DNA from: Planctomycetota bacterium
Lineage (GTDB): Bacteria > Planctomycetota > UBA1135 > UBA2386
Length of the DNA stretch: 59,333 nucleotides
NCBI GenBank assembly: GCA_029936315.1
Contig: JAPYTD010000025.1
Location: 1 to 59,333, forward strand
Reading direction: 5' to 3'
Below the pieces are notes generated by a model that was given only the letters and a program-made list of their open reading frames with translations, was not told the DNA's origin and searched no databases. This document shows positions 18,355 through 26,353 of this stretch, one piece after another. Made by a program: the position numbers and the translations under genes. Numbering within the stretch: the first letter of the stretch is position 1; the number at the start of each line of letters is the position of its first letter.

Positions 18355-19857
18355 ATGCAACGCTTGCTATCCCTTCTCGCCGTCACAACGTTCGCCCTGC
18401 TGGGGCTGTCGCTGTCGACGGTGTCTCTTTCCGCGCAGTCGCTGCAACTTGCAGACGGCCGGGTACTGCTCGCCAGCGTCGTCGACGCAGATGGCGATGG
18501 CTTGCGCGTGCGCCGACTCGACAACGGCGGCTTGCTCGATCTGCGCTGGGGGCACTTGAGCACGTCGAGCGCCACCACGTGGAAGCGCAAGCTCAACCTG
18601 ATCGGCGAAGCCCAGAATGAGCTGATGGTGCTTGCCGACGAGGTGCACTACGAGACCAACGGCAGAAATCAGTCGATCATCGGACGCATCATCGACGCGA
18701 CCGGCGACCCGTTGATCGTGCAGGTCAAGGGCGTGCCGTATCGCATTGCGCGCAGCGACCTGAAGCGTGCGCAGAAGGTCGAGGTGCCGGCGATCCAGGT
18801 CTTCACCAAGGATGAGTTCTACCAGGATGCACTGGATCGGCATGCGCCAGGCGACAACGCCGACAAGCAGATGCTGCTCGCCGAGGATCTGATCAAGTTC
18901 CGCGACTACGATCGCGCGGCGTATCACCTCAACAAGGCGAAGGAACTCGACAACGCCACGGACAAGCGCAGGGTCGATACGCTCATCGATCGACTCAACC
19001 GCTTCAAGGCAGCTGCCAAAGAGCTTGGGATGCTGGAGCAGATCCAGATCTCGCGCAGCCGCGGCGGCATAAAGAACTTCAAGAAGGGCCGCGAGTGGAT
19101 TGCGAAATTTGAGCAAGAGTTCCCAAAGACGAAGCTCAAGGCCGAGTTCGACCGGGCGAAGACTCGCTTCGAGGAGGCTCGCACGCGCTTCTTCACTGGC
19201 AAGGTCGCGGATCAGTGGCGTCGTTCGATCCGCTCGATGGCGACGAAGCAGGTCGGCAGCGAAGGCTTCACGTTGCAGGCGGCGAAGGACTACGCGCAGA
19301 ACGAGATGAGCAAGGCCATCGTCGTAAGTCTGTCGAAGAGCCTGGAGCTGACGCCCGAAGAGACCGAACAGATGTGGTCCAACCGCAAGAGCCATCCGAC
19401 CGGTCGACGCACCGAGCACTTCAACTACGGCATCGGTTCGTGGGTGCTCGGCGAAAAGGAGATCCTCAAGGACACTTCGGCCGGCAAGGCGACGGCGAAG
19501 GCCAAAGCCAACAAGAAGGAACCGAGCGGCAAGGACCGCGACATCGAGCGCTTTGCCAAGCTGTTGCGCCAGGCGATGGAACGCCGTCGCAGCGCCCAGA
19601 GCCAAGGCGAGCAAAAGCAGTTGACCCCGGAAGCCTGGTGGGAGGATGCCTCAAAGGGTGAGCGAGTCAGTTGGTTGCGTTCGTACTACGCGGAGTTCGG
19701 CGGCCAGATGGTGGTCGACTACGCATCCGCACAGCAGTGCATCTCGTGCTACGGCGAGGGCTCGACCCCGGAAGTAGATGGTCAGGGCAAGCCGGTGCGC
19801 AAGAAGTGCTTCTTGTGCCAAGGCACGAAGTGGACGCGCAGCTTCAAGGCATACTAA
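18355..19857 (+). CDS. Secreted protein with C-terminal DnaJ-type CxxCxG zinc-finger pair
   Basis: The 500-residue product has an N-terminal signal peptide ('LLSLLAVTTFALLGLSLS', likely cut after a Ser-Ala site) and a long helical, Lys/Arg-rich middle with TPR-like character. The C-terminus has two CxxCxG motifs ('CISCYGEG' and 'CFLCQGTK', about residues 460-492). Two such motifs make half of the DnaJ zinc-binding region, which normally has four, so one zinc site is plausible. The start is the ATG at 18355, preceded directly by an in-frame TTG. It lies 15 bp after the GspI-like gene and overlaps the next gene by 1 bp (TAATG), so it belongs to the operon. A chaperone-like role for exported substrates is inference. 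Confidence 0.7.
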   Translation: MQRLLSLLAVTTFALLGLSLSTVSLSAQSLQLADGRVLLASVVDADGDGLRVRRLDNGGLLDLRWGHLSTSSATTWKRKLNLIGEAQNELMVLADEVHYETNGRNQSIIGRIIDATGDPLIVQVKGVPYRIARSDLKRAQKVEVPAIQVFTKDEFYQDALDRHAPGDNADKQMLLAEDLIKFRDYDRAAYHLNKAKELDNATDKRRVDTLIDRLNRFKAAAKELGMLEQIQISRSRGGIKNFKKGREWIAKFEQEFPKTKLKAEFDRAKTRFEEARTRFFTGKVADQWRRSIRSMATKQVGSEGFTLQAAKDYAQNEMSKAIVVSLSKSLELTPEETEQMWSNRKSHPTGRRTEHFNYGIGSWVLGEKEILKDTSAGKATAKAKANKKEPSGKDRDIERFAKLLRQAMERRRSAQSQGEQKQLTPEAWWEDASKGERVSWLRSYYAEFGGQMVVDYASAQQCISCYGEGSTPEVDGQGKPVRKKCFLCQGTKWTRSFKAY

Positions 19858-20972
19858 TGCCCTCGATGGCGCCCAACTCGAAGGCGCCTCAGTCGCCCGG
19901 CCGCTTGGGGCCCGGTGGTTGGGGGCGCGGTCGTTGGGCGACGCTGGCCTTGCTCGCCGGCCTGTGCCTGACGGGTTGCGCCGCTACGCCGAACACGGCC
20001 AACCCCGGTAGTCAAAGCCCGGGTGGTCAAGCTCCTGAGGGCCAGAACCCGGGTCGCCAAGTTCCCGCGCGCGCGCCCGACAAACCGCCGGTCACCCCGA
20101 CGCAAATCTCCCCGCCCGTTCTGCCTGAGTTCGCGGATCTCGGTCCGGAGATCCTGTTGCCGCGTGCCGACTCCGTCGATGCCCAGGTCGCTAAGGTGGG
20201 GGATCTCGTGCTGCGGCAGAGCCATGCCTTCGCGCGGCTCCTCAGCGCCCATCCGAAGCTGGCCCTGTCGGCCGTCGACCTGCTGGTTTTCGACGTTCTG
20301 GTGGCCCGCCACGCCGAGCAGCACGGCGTGCGCCTGTCGAAACAGCGCGTCGAGCAGCTGGCGATGGGCGAAGAACGTGAACTGCGGCGCCAGGTCAAGG
20401 ACGAGCTGGTCGGGGTCAGCTTCCAGGACTACATCTGGCGCCTGTTCGGCATGCGCGAACAGGATTGGCAGGTCGCGCTGCGGCTCCGCACCGCGCAACG
20501 GCTCTACCAAGGCTACGTCTTGCGCTACCTGGCGCTGCGCGAGGATCGCGTGCAAGTGCGCTTCTTGGTGCACAAGGACAAGGCAGTGGCCCAGGAGGTG
20601 CACGACAAGGTGCAGGTGGGGGCCGACTTTGCGACCTTGGCACTGCGCTACTCCGAGGACGCCTCCCGCCGCGAAGGTGGCCTACTACCCGCGTTTGGCC
20701 GCGGCTTCCAGCACCCCGCGGCGACGCCCGCGTTCGACCTCAAGGAAGGCGAGGTTTGTGCGCCATTTGAGGCCCGCTGGGGCGAGGAGCCACGTTGGTT
20801 CGTCGTCTACTGCCTCGAACATCGCAAGGGCCGCGATGTGCCGTTCGAGGCCGTTCGCAAGCAGATTGATGCCGACCTTGAGGCCACTCCGGTTACGCCG
20901 TTGGAGACAACCGCCTACACGTTGCGCTGGCGAAATGAAGAAGAGCAGAAAGCAAAGGACTCCAGCAAGTGA
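19857..20972 (+). CDS. Parvulin-type peptidyl-prolyl isomerase lipoprotein (SurA/PrsA-like)
   Basis: The 371-residue product has a lipoprotein signal ending 'LCLTGC' (Cys41) after an Arg-rich N-region. A low-complexity Pro/Gly/Gln linker follows (about 46-75), then a helical SurA-N-like region and a parvulin domain (about 220-320) containing 'FATLALRYSEDASRREGG', typical of PpiC/SurA rotamases. Such proteins help outer-membrane or secreted proteins fold in the periplasm. The ATG at 19857 overlaps the upstream TAA by one base; ATG at 19866 is an alternative. Being last but one in the pseudopilus run suggests it assists export or folding of that system's parts. Confidence 0.82.
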   Translation: MPSMAPNSKAPQSPGRLGPGGWGRGRWATLALLAGLCLTGCAATPNTANPGSQSPGGQAPEGQNPGRQVPARAPDKPPVTPTQISPPVLPEFADLGPEILLPRADSVDAQVAKVGDLVLRQSHAFARLLSAHPKLALSAVDLLVFDVLVARHAEQHGVRLSKQRVEQLAMGEERELRRQVKDELVGVSFQDYIWRLFGMREQDWQVALRLRTAQRLYQGYVLRYLALREDRVQVRFLVHKDKAVAQEVHDKVQVGADFATLALRYSEDASRREGGLLPAFGRGFQHPAATPAFDLKEGEVCAPFEARWGEEPRWFVVYCLEHRKGRDVPFEAVRKQIDADLEATPVTPLETTAYTLRWRNEEEQKAKDSSK

Positions 20973-21003
20973 CAGCGGCCTTTGGTTGCGATAGAAACGC
21001 AGC

Positions 21004-22062
21004 ATGGACGACATCTCGCGTGAGTTGCCGCCGGATGAAACCGGCGCGACTCCGGTCAGCGAACGCCAGAAAGGTCCCCAGGAGTTGCAGCGGTTCGAAC
21101 TTGGTAGCGTCGGTGAAGACACCGATGTGGAGCCACAGTTTGGCGACCGTATTGCCGCTGTGGGTGAGCATGCCTTGGCCGATCGGAATCGTGCGGTAGA
21201 CATGGCAGCAGGCAATCAGCCAAGAGAGGACGGCGACCCGGTCGACGATTCTGAACCGCTTCCCGGTCAACCTGAGTCGCTTCGCGATGAAGCACCGGTG
21301 GACCCATCTGCCGAGGAATCGCGTGACGAAGCTGCGGAGCCAGATCAACCAGAAGCAGGGCAACCAACGGACGCAGATGCTCTGGCGGAGCTAGGGCCCG
21401 AAGAAGAGGGCGCAATCGACGTTGATGCTGCACAAGCCGCCGTCGCTGCGGAAGCGGGCACCGCGGAACTCGATAGCGTTGACGACCTCGCCGATGCCGA
21501 GTTGGGGGAAGACGGCTTGCCGGTCGTTCCCGAACTCCGCGACGCAACCGACGTCGCCCGCATGATCTACGTGTTGATGATGACATCGCGCGAAGGCATG
21601 ACGGTGTTCCGCTTGGCGCAGGCGTGCAACACCAGCCAGAAGCTCGTTGAGGAGGCGCTGGTCGTGCTGCACGAACAGCTGCAAGGGCTGGGCCTCCCGG
21701 TCGAACTGGCGCGCACTGGCGACACCGTTCGCTGGATGTCCCGCGCCGTCGCGTTCCCGTACCTGCAGCGATTGCGCGGCGTCAAGAAACTCGAGAAGCT
21801 GTCGCCAGCCGCACTCGAAACGCTCGCGGTCGTCGCGTATCAACAGCCCGTCATGCGCAGCGAGATCGAAGCAATCCGTGGTGTGAAGGCGGGGCCGATG
21901 CTGCGCACGCTGCTGCAACACAAGCTCGTCAAGGTCGCCGGCCGCGCCGATGTGCCAGGTCGCCCGCTGCAATACGGCACGACCCAGCAGTTCTTGGAGC
22001 GCTTTGGCCTGACCTCGCTGCAGGAGTTGCCGAGCGTCAAGGAGTGGAAGAACCTGGGTTGA
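21004..22062 (+). CDS. scpB: Segregation and condensation protein B, with long acidic N-terminal extension
   Basis: Residues from about 180 to 350 are a clear ScpB: two winged-helix domains with 'LSPAALETLAVVAYQQPVMR', 'IEAIRGV' and 'GRPLQYGTTQQFLERFGL'. ScpB dimers bind the ScpA kleisin in the SMC condensin complex, which compacts and segregates the chromosome. The first ~180 residues are a disordered, Glu/Asp/Ala-rich extension absent from ordinary ScpB (~190 residues). A later ATG near 21202 would shorten the extension to about 110 residues. scpA and smc are not in the window. It starts 31 bp after the parvulin gene, so it may be transcribed with the pseudopilus operon. Confidence 0.92.
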   Translation: MDDISRELPPDETGATPVSERQKGPQELQRFELGSVGEDTDVEPQFGDRIAAVGEHALADRNRAVDMAAGNQPREDGDPVDDSEPLPGQPESLRDEAPVDPSAEESRDEAAEPDQPEAGQPTDADALAELGPEEEGAIDVDAAQAAVAAEAGTAELDSVDDLADAELGEDGLPVVPELRDATDVARMIYVLMMTSREGMTVFRLAQACNTSQKLVEEALVVLHEQLQGLGLPVELARTGDTVRWMSRAVAFPYLQRLRGVKKLEKLSPAALETLAVVAYQQPVMRSEIEAIRGVKAGPMLRTLLQHKLVKVAGRADVPGRPLQYGTTQQFLERFGLTSLQELPSVKEWKNLG

Positions 22063-22074
22063 TCCCAAGTGTCA

Positions 22075-22096
22075 TCGGGGCAGCGGGCGGCCCCGA
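22075..22096 (+). terminator. Hairpin after scpB
   Basis: A 7-bp perfect GC-rich stem (22075-22081 with 22090-22096) with an 8-base loop begins 13 bases after the scpB stop. There is no T-run, so it may act as a Rho-independent-like or processing signal at the end of the long operon. It separates scpB from the tRNA-Glu promoter. Confidence 0.4.
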
Positions 22097-22114
22097 ATTG
22101 CTGCTCATCACCAC

Positions 22115-22143
22115 TTGCTTTTGGTGATCCGGCTGCCTAGTCT
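22115..22143 (+). promoter_or_regulatory. Candidate sigma-70-type promoter of tRNA-Glu
   Basis: TTGCTT (22115-22120) and TAGTCT (22138-22143) are separated by 17 bases and end 17 bases before the tRNA 5' end. Each box matches four of six consensus positions or fewer, so position and spacing carry the call. Confidence 0.35.
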
Positions 22144-22160
22144 TCCCGCCGCAAAAGTCA

Positions 22161-22238
22161 GTCCCGTTCGTCTAGTCCGGCCTAGGACCCTAGATTTTCA
22201 TTCTAGTAACAGGGGTTCAAATCCCCTACGGGATACCA
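22161..22238 (+). tRNA. tRNA-Glu (UUC), CCA encoded
   Basis: All arms fold. The acceptor stem pairs 22161-22167 with 22228-22234 (one G-U at the end), the anticodon stem is CTAGA/TCTAG around the loop TTTTCAT, giving anticodon UUC (Glu), and the T arm is AGGGG-TTCAAAT-CCCCT. The discriminator A at 22235 is followed by an encoded CCA. A strong terminator follows directly. Confidence 0.95.
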
Positions 22239-22242
22239 GCAC

Positions 22243-22280
22243 AAGGGCTCGTCATGAAAGTGACGAGCCCTTCTTTTATT
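22243..22280 (+). terminator. Rho-independent terminator of tRNA-Glu
   Basis: A perfect 12-bp inverted repeat (22243-22254 with 22261-22272, loop TGAAAG) is followed by a T-rich tail (CTTTTATT). This is the clearest intrinsic terminator in the window. Confidence 0.9.
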
Positions 22281-22394
22281 GGCTCGTTGCCTCGCCAATC
22301 CCGGCTGCCCGGCCTGTCTTGTTCGCATTAGCGGCCCGCAAGCTCAGACCCGCGACAGTTGGCGTCCTGGCCGTGTTTGCGCGATGCTGTCGCG

Positions 22395-22571
22395 ATGCCC
22401 CGTTCCGTCGCCGAACTGCTTGAGCACGCCGTGCAGCACTTTGGCGACCGCGTCGCCATCTTGTTGCCGTCGATCGTTCGCATACTGCGGGAGTTGCCGC
22501 ACACCGCCAACGGCAAGGTCGACGTGCCAGCGTTTGCCACAAGGTTGAACCCATGCATCGACGGCACCTGA
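22395..22571 (+). pseudogene. Collapsed remnant of an AMP-dependent acyl/aminoacyl ligase
   Basis: A 58-residue frame joins two pieces from opposite ends of the AMP-binding enzyme family. The first, 'SVAELLEHAVQHFGDRVAIL', resembles the N-terminus of acyl-CoA synthetases and NRPS adenylation domains. The second, 'RILRELPHTANGKVDVPAF', resembles their C-terminal 'LPRTxNGKVDRxAL' motif with the catalytic Lys. The ~400 residues between them, including the P-loop, are absent. An internal deletion after the tRNA-Glu terminator is the simplest reading. It overlaps the start of the NUDIX gene by 19 bp, and could alternatively be a chance frame. Confidence 0.5.
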
Positions 22572-23113
22572 AGACTCTGCTGAGCCGTTACCTCGCTGTT
22601 TGGCCCGACGAGCACGAGTTGCTCGGTCGCTTCGAGGCGTTTGTGGCGGCTCATGACGACTGCCTCTTGCGAACGTGTGTTCCGGGCCACATCACGGCGT
22701 CTGCGTGGATCCTCTCGCCCGCCGGCGACGCCGCCTTGCTTACCCATCACAAGAAGCTCGGCAAGTGGTTGCAGCTCGGTGGTCACGTCGATGGCGAACC
22801 GCAGGTTGATCACGCGTGTCTGCGTGAGGCTCAGGAAGAGTCGGGCATGCAATCGTTTGCGTTCGTTCCGTGGGCGGGCGGCGAGTTGGTGCCGCTCGAC
22901 CTTGATGTGCATGCGATCCCGGCCCGCAAGCTGGAGCCGCTGCACAATCACTGGGACGTTCGCTTTCTGCTGCAGGCAGAATCGGGCCAGGAGCTCGTGA
23001 TTTCGCACGAGTCCAATCGGCTCGAGTGGGCGCCTCTCAAAGATCTTGCAGATTTCACCGGTGAGGAGAGCGTCTTGCGGCTTCATCGCAAGGCCCAGTT
23101 GGTGCGACAATAG
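22553..23113 (+). CDS. NUDIX hydrolase
   Basis: The 186-residue protein carries a complete Nudix box at residues 76-99 (from GGHVDGE to REAQEESGM, matching GX5EX7REUXEEXGU), which binds divalent metal and cleaves nucleoside diphosphates linked to another moiety. The N-terminal ~45 residues are helical. The substrate cannot be told from sequence; the layout resembles uncharacterised cytosolic NUDIX proteins of similar length. It starts inside the ligase remnant and lies 4 bp before the next gene. Confidence 0.9.
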   Translation: MHRRHLKTLLSRYLAVWPDEHELLGRFEAFVAAHDDCLLRTCVPGHITASAWILSPAGDAALLTHHKKLGKWLQLGGHVDGEPQVDHACLREAQEESGMQSFAFVPWAGGELVPLDLDVHAIPARKLEPLHNHWDVRFLLQAESGQELVISHESNRLEWAPLKDLADFTGEESVLRLHRKAQLVRQ

Positions 23114-23117
23114 GCGC

Positions 23118-24164
23118 ATGGTGGATACGGCACATAGTGGCCCGCCGTCGCCGCCGGCGGTCGAGCCGGCAAAGCGGCGTCGTCGCAAGCGACCGCTGCT
23201 CTACGTCGTCGGTGCCGCGATCCTGTGGTTCATCGGTCAGGGGCTGGGCTGGTTTGGTGCCGGCCCCAGCAACGAACGCGGCGATCGTTTTGGACCAGGC
23301 CAAGGCGCGCCCGAGCCAGGTGAGTCGGTTGGTGGCGGTGCCCCTGATGACGAACCGGTCACGGCCCAGCTAGCGGCGTTGCGCGGCCAGCTGAGCGCGA
23401 CTGATCAGCTGGCGCCTGACAATGGTACCGCCGCGGAGGTTGCCACAGATCCGGAGCAGGCAAAGCCGGCGGCCGTCACGCCTGGCCCCGTTCTGATCGC
23501 CGATGACCGCTTCCAGAGTTTGGTGTCGTTGATCGAGAGCCACATCCAAGAGAAGGAACTCGGCGAAGCTGTTGGCGTGCTGCAGCGGTTGACGGAGTTG
23601 CACTTGAGCAAAGCACAGACCACGCAGCTGTCAGCTTTGCAGGTGAAGTTGCAGGCGCTGTATCAGGCGACCGAAGAACGCGTTCTCGCCCATATTCGTA
23701 AAGGGGAAGTATTGGCAGCGGATCAGGCGTCGCAGCAGCTGATCGTCCGTGGTGTCTGGCAGGCGCACACCCTGGCAAGTGCCGCCCCCAGCCTGGCACT
23801 CGGCGACAATTGGCAGCGCGCAGCCGGCGATGCCGCAATCACGTCCGCCAAGCCGGCGCCGCTCGAACGAAACCGCAAGGTGCGCATGCGTTGGCGTGAT
23901 GACTTGCGCGTTGCTGTCGTCAAAAGCACCAAGGCGGATCAGGTGACCGTGCAGGTGCGCAATGGTGGCAGCCAGAGCTATCCAACGGTGCGGGCCGTGC
24001 AGTGCGAACCGACTGACTCCAGCTCAGAAGAAGCGATTGAGATGGGCTTCTACGCCGTGCAGGCAGGAGTGCCGCGTCTGGCCCGACTATGGTTGCTGCG
24101 CGCACATCTGTTGCAGCGTGAGTTGACAGCGCGCGGCAAGCAGCTGTTGGAATTGTTGCGCTAG
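23118..24164 (+). CDS. Single-pass membrane protein, function unknown
   Basis: The 348-residue product has a basic stretch 'KRRRRKRP' followed by one transmembrane helix (about residues 27-45), then a low-complexity Gly/Pro/Glu linker (to about 120), a helical middle and a beta-rich end ('KVRMRWRDDLRVAVVKS'). I chose the ATG at 23118; the frame is open earlier but overlaps the NUDIX gene. No known domain is recognised. Its TAG and the TAG of the convergent antiporter gene share the palindrome CTAG (24161-24164). Confidence 0.75.
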   Translation: MVDTAHSGPPSPPAVEPAKRRRRKRPLLYVVGAAILWFIGQGLGWFGAGPSNERGDRFGPGQGAPEPGESVGGGAPDDEPVTAQLAALRGQLSATDQLAPDNGTAAEVATDPEQAKPAAVTPGPVLIADDRFQSLVSLIESHIQEKELGEAVGVLQRLTELHLSKAQTTQLSALQVKLQALYQATEERVLAHIRKGEVLAADQASQQLIVRGVWQAHTLASAAPSLALGDNWQRAAGDAAITSAKPAPLERNRKVRMRWRDDLRVAVVKSTKADQVTVQVRNGGSQSYPTVRAVQCEPTDSSSEEAIEMGFYAVQAGVPRLARLWLLRAHLLQRELTARGKQLLELLR

Positions 24165-26287
24165 GTGGTTGCCGTTGGCTCACTGTCTGTCGGCTGACTG
24201 TCTGTTGTTGCTCCCGGTGGCGAGCGCGATGCGTTGCGCCCAAACAGCAACAGGGCACCGACCATGAACAGCAGTCCGGCAGCCATGCTGATCGGCCAGA
24301 TCGTCGGCCCAAACCACATGATCGGCAGGTAGCCACACAGGGCGCTTGCCGTCATCGCGAGCATTGCATACGGCAACTGCGTCGTCACATGCGCCAGCAA
24401 GTCGCACTGGGTGCCAAGCGAAGTGAGCACGGTAGTGTCGCTGATGGGTGAACAGTGGTCGCCGAAGATTGCACCTTCGAGAACAGCGCCAATCGACACC
24501 AGCATCAGGGCGGTGCCACCGATCGCTGCGCTGCCGCCAAAGGCCGCGTCACTGCCGAGTTGGTGGGCGAGCACCACTACGTTCGGCAACAGGATCGCCA
24601 TGGTGCCGTAGCTCGTGCCAGTTGCGAACGCGATCGCACCAGCGACTATAAACAGCAAGAGGGGCAACGCCGCGGCTGTCATCGCTTCGCGCGCAGCGGC
24701 GGTCAGGAAGAAGCTAGTGCCGAGATCACGACAGATGTGCCCGAGGCTCCAGGCCAAGAACAGGATGCCGAACGCCACGTATAGCGCGCGCGTCGACAGC
24801 AGGCTCGTCACGAGGATCTCGCGCCACGATAGTATCTTTTGGAAAGCCGTCAGGAGCATCGCCGTCAGCCACGCACAGGCGGATGCGTAGAGCAAGGCGA
24901 TGTCGCTCTGTGCCTTGGAGAGCACGGCGCGCACCCATTCTCCGAGCGGCAGGGTCTGGGTGATTGGGTCGTCGGCAATCGCTGAGTAGCCCTGCCAGCC
25001 CATTCCGAGGATCGTGCCCAGTACCAGCACGCCTAGCGGGATCAGCGCATTGCGGGCGCGGCGTGGCGTGTGCTCGGCGGGGTTGGCGACGCGTTCGTCA
25101 ACCGCCGCCATCGGCTTGTGGTCGGGAGCTAGCGGTTGGTTGAGGTGTCGCGCGCGCCGGTCCGCCTTGAGCATGGGCCCAAAGTCCCGGCGCGTCACAA
25201 TGACGAGCACCACCAGCGCCAGCGCGAACCACGAGTAGAACCGAAACGGCATCGAGTCGAGGAACACCTGGAACGCATCGCTTTCGACGTACGGAGTGCC
25301 ATCCGGTTTGGTCACCATCGTCAACGGCGTGCGATACTGCGACATCTCGTAGACCACCCAGGTCGAGAAGACGGACAATCCGGCGATGGGTGCAGCCGTA
25401 GAATCAACGATGTAGGCGAGTTTCTCGCGCGCCACTCTGGCGCGATCCGTCAGCGGTCGCATCGTGGTGCCGACCAGTAGGCAGTTGGTGTAGTCGTCGA
25501 AGAAGACGGCCGCTCCCGATGCCGCGGTACTGAGTTGTGCCGACGTCGGCCCCCGCACGATACGGGCGAGTCGGTTGACCAGTCCGTGCACCCCGCCGTT
25601 GCGTGTGATGACCCCGACGGTCATGAACAAGAACACGACGAACATCGTGATCCGTAGGTAGAAATCTTCGCACAGCGATCGCCGCCACAGCGCATCGCCG
25701 AAGAAGTGCGCGGTGCCGTCGGTCACGACCTGCATGACGGATGGTGTCACGCCCGGCTGGCTCGTGGCTAGGAATGCAAAGGCGCCTGCGAGCCCACCGC
25801 AGAACAGACCCAGCAGGACCTTTTGGGTCAGCACGGCGATGATGATGGCCAGCACCGCCGGCAAGAGGCTCCACCTACTTGGGAACGTTCGTTCGAGTCG
25901 GCTCTCGGTCTTGTCCGGTAACGCCATGCTGGCGCGCAGGCCATCCTTGCCGATGTAGACGACCAGCCCCAGCTGGGGACGCGTGCCCGCCTTCTCGGGG
26001 TCGCCGTTGATCATCGCCCATTCATCGGCGAGTTGCGCGTACTCGGCGGTGCGGCGGGCGCGCTCGTCGGGGTCTTGCAACGGCGGGCTCTGCCGCAGCA
26101 CCACCGTCAGCTGCGGAGGGCCCTGCTGGTCGTGCCACTCCTTCAGCGGGGAATCGGCACCGAGCAGCCACTCGCGCACCAGCAGGTAGCCGAGGTAGGG
26201 CTTGCCGTGTTCCTCGTCCGGTGTCGGCACGAGCACAAGGGCGAGCAGGAAGACAGTGGCAATCAGGAACCGGAAGCGGCCGCTCAT
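24161..26287 (-). CDS. NhaC-family Na+/H+ antiporter
   Basis: The 708-residue multi-spanning protein has the NhaC-family signatures 'SYGTMAILLPNVVVLA' and 'GAIFGDHCSPISDTTVL', typical of sodium/proton (or malate/lactate-type) antiporters in the inner membrane. The N-terminal ~130 residues form a soluble insertion between the first hydrophobic segment and the main membrane domain, longer than in usual NhaC (~450-530 residues). I chose the ATG at 26287 because MSGRFRF precedes the first membrane helix. It diverges from the APC permease gene across a 66-bp gap. The role is pH or sodium homeostasis by family; the ion specificity is not shown by sequence. Confidence 0.88.
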   Translation of the reverse strand: MSGRFRFLIATVFLLALVLVPTPDEEHGKPYLGYLLVREWLLGADSPLKEWHDQQGPPQLTVVLRQSPPLQDPDERARRTAEYAQLADEWAMINGDPEKAGTRPQLGLVVYIGKDGLRASMALPDKTESRLERTFPSRWSLLPAVLAIIIAVLTQKVLLGLFCGGLAGAFAFLATSQPGVTPSVMQVVTDGTAHFFGDALWRRSLCEDFYLRITMFVVFLFMTVGVITRNGGVHGLVNRLARIVRGPTSAQLSTAASGAAVFFDDYTNCLLVGTTMRPLTDRARVAREKLAYIVDSTAAPIAGLSVFSTWVVYEMSQYRTPLTMVTKPDGTPYVESDAFQVFLDSMPFRFYSWFALALVVLVIVTRRDFGPMLKADRRARHLNQPLAPDHKPMAAVDERVANPAEHTPRRARNALIPLGVLVLGTILGMGWQGYSAIADDPITQTLPLGEWVRAVLSKAQSDIALLYASACAWLTAMLLTAFQKILSWREILVTSLLSTRALYVAFGILFLAWSLGHICRDLGTSFFLTAAAREAMTAAALPLLLFIVAGAIAFATGTSYGTMAILLPNVVVLAHQLGSDAAFGGSAAIGGTALMLVSIGAVLEGAIFGDHCSPISDTTVLTSLGTQCDLLAHVTTQLPYAMLAMTASALCGYLPIMWFGPTIWPISMAAGLLFMVGALLLFGRNASRSPPGATTDSQPTDSEPTATT

Positions 26288-26353
26288 GTTGTGGCTGAGG
26301 CTCGGGTGTTTTGGCGCGGTAGTCGCGCGCCGATTGGGATAGCTTCGCGGTTC

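Noticed and set aside
18367..19614. 415-residue minus-strand frame opposite the CxxCxG gene
   Set aside because: Antisense to a gene with signal peptide, operon overlaps and CxxCxG motifs; composition (Leu/Arg/Ala/His-rich) is that of a shadow frame.
24161..24164. Convergent stops sharing CTAG as a regulatory signal
   Set aside because: Palindromic CTAG gives TAG on both strands; this is simple compaction and carries no evidence of regulation.
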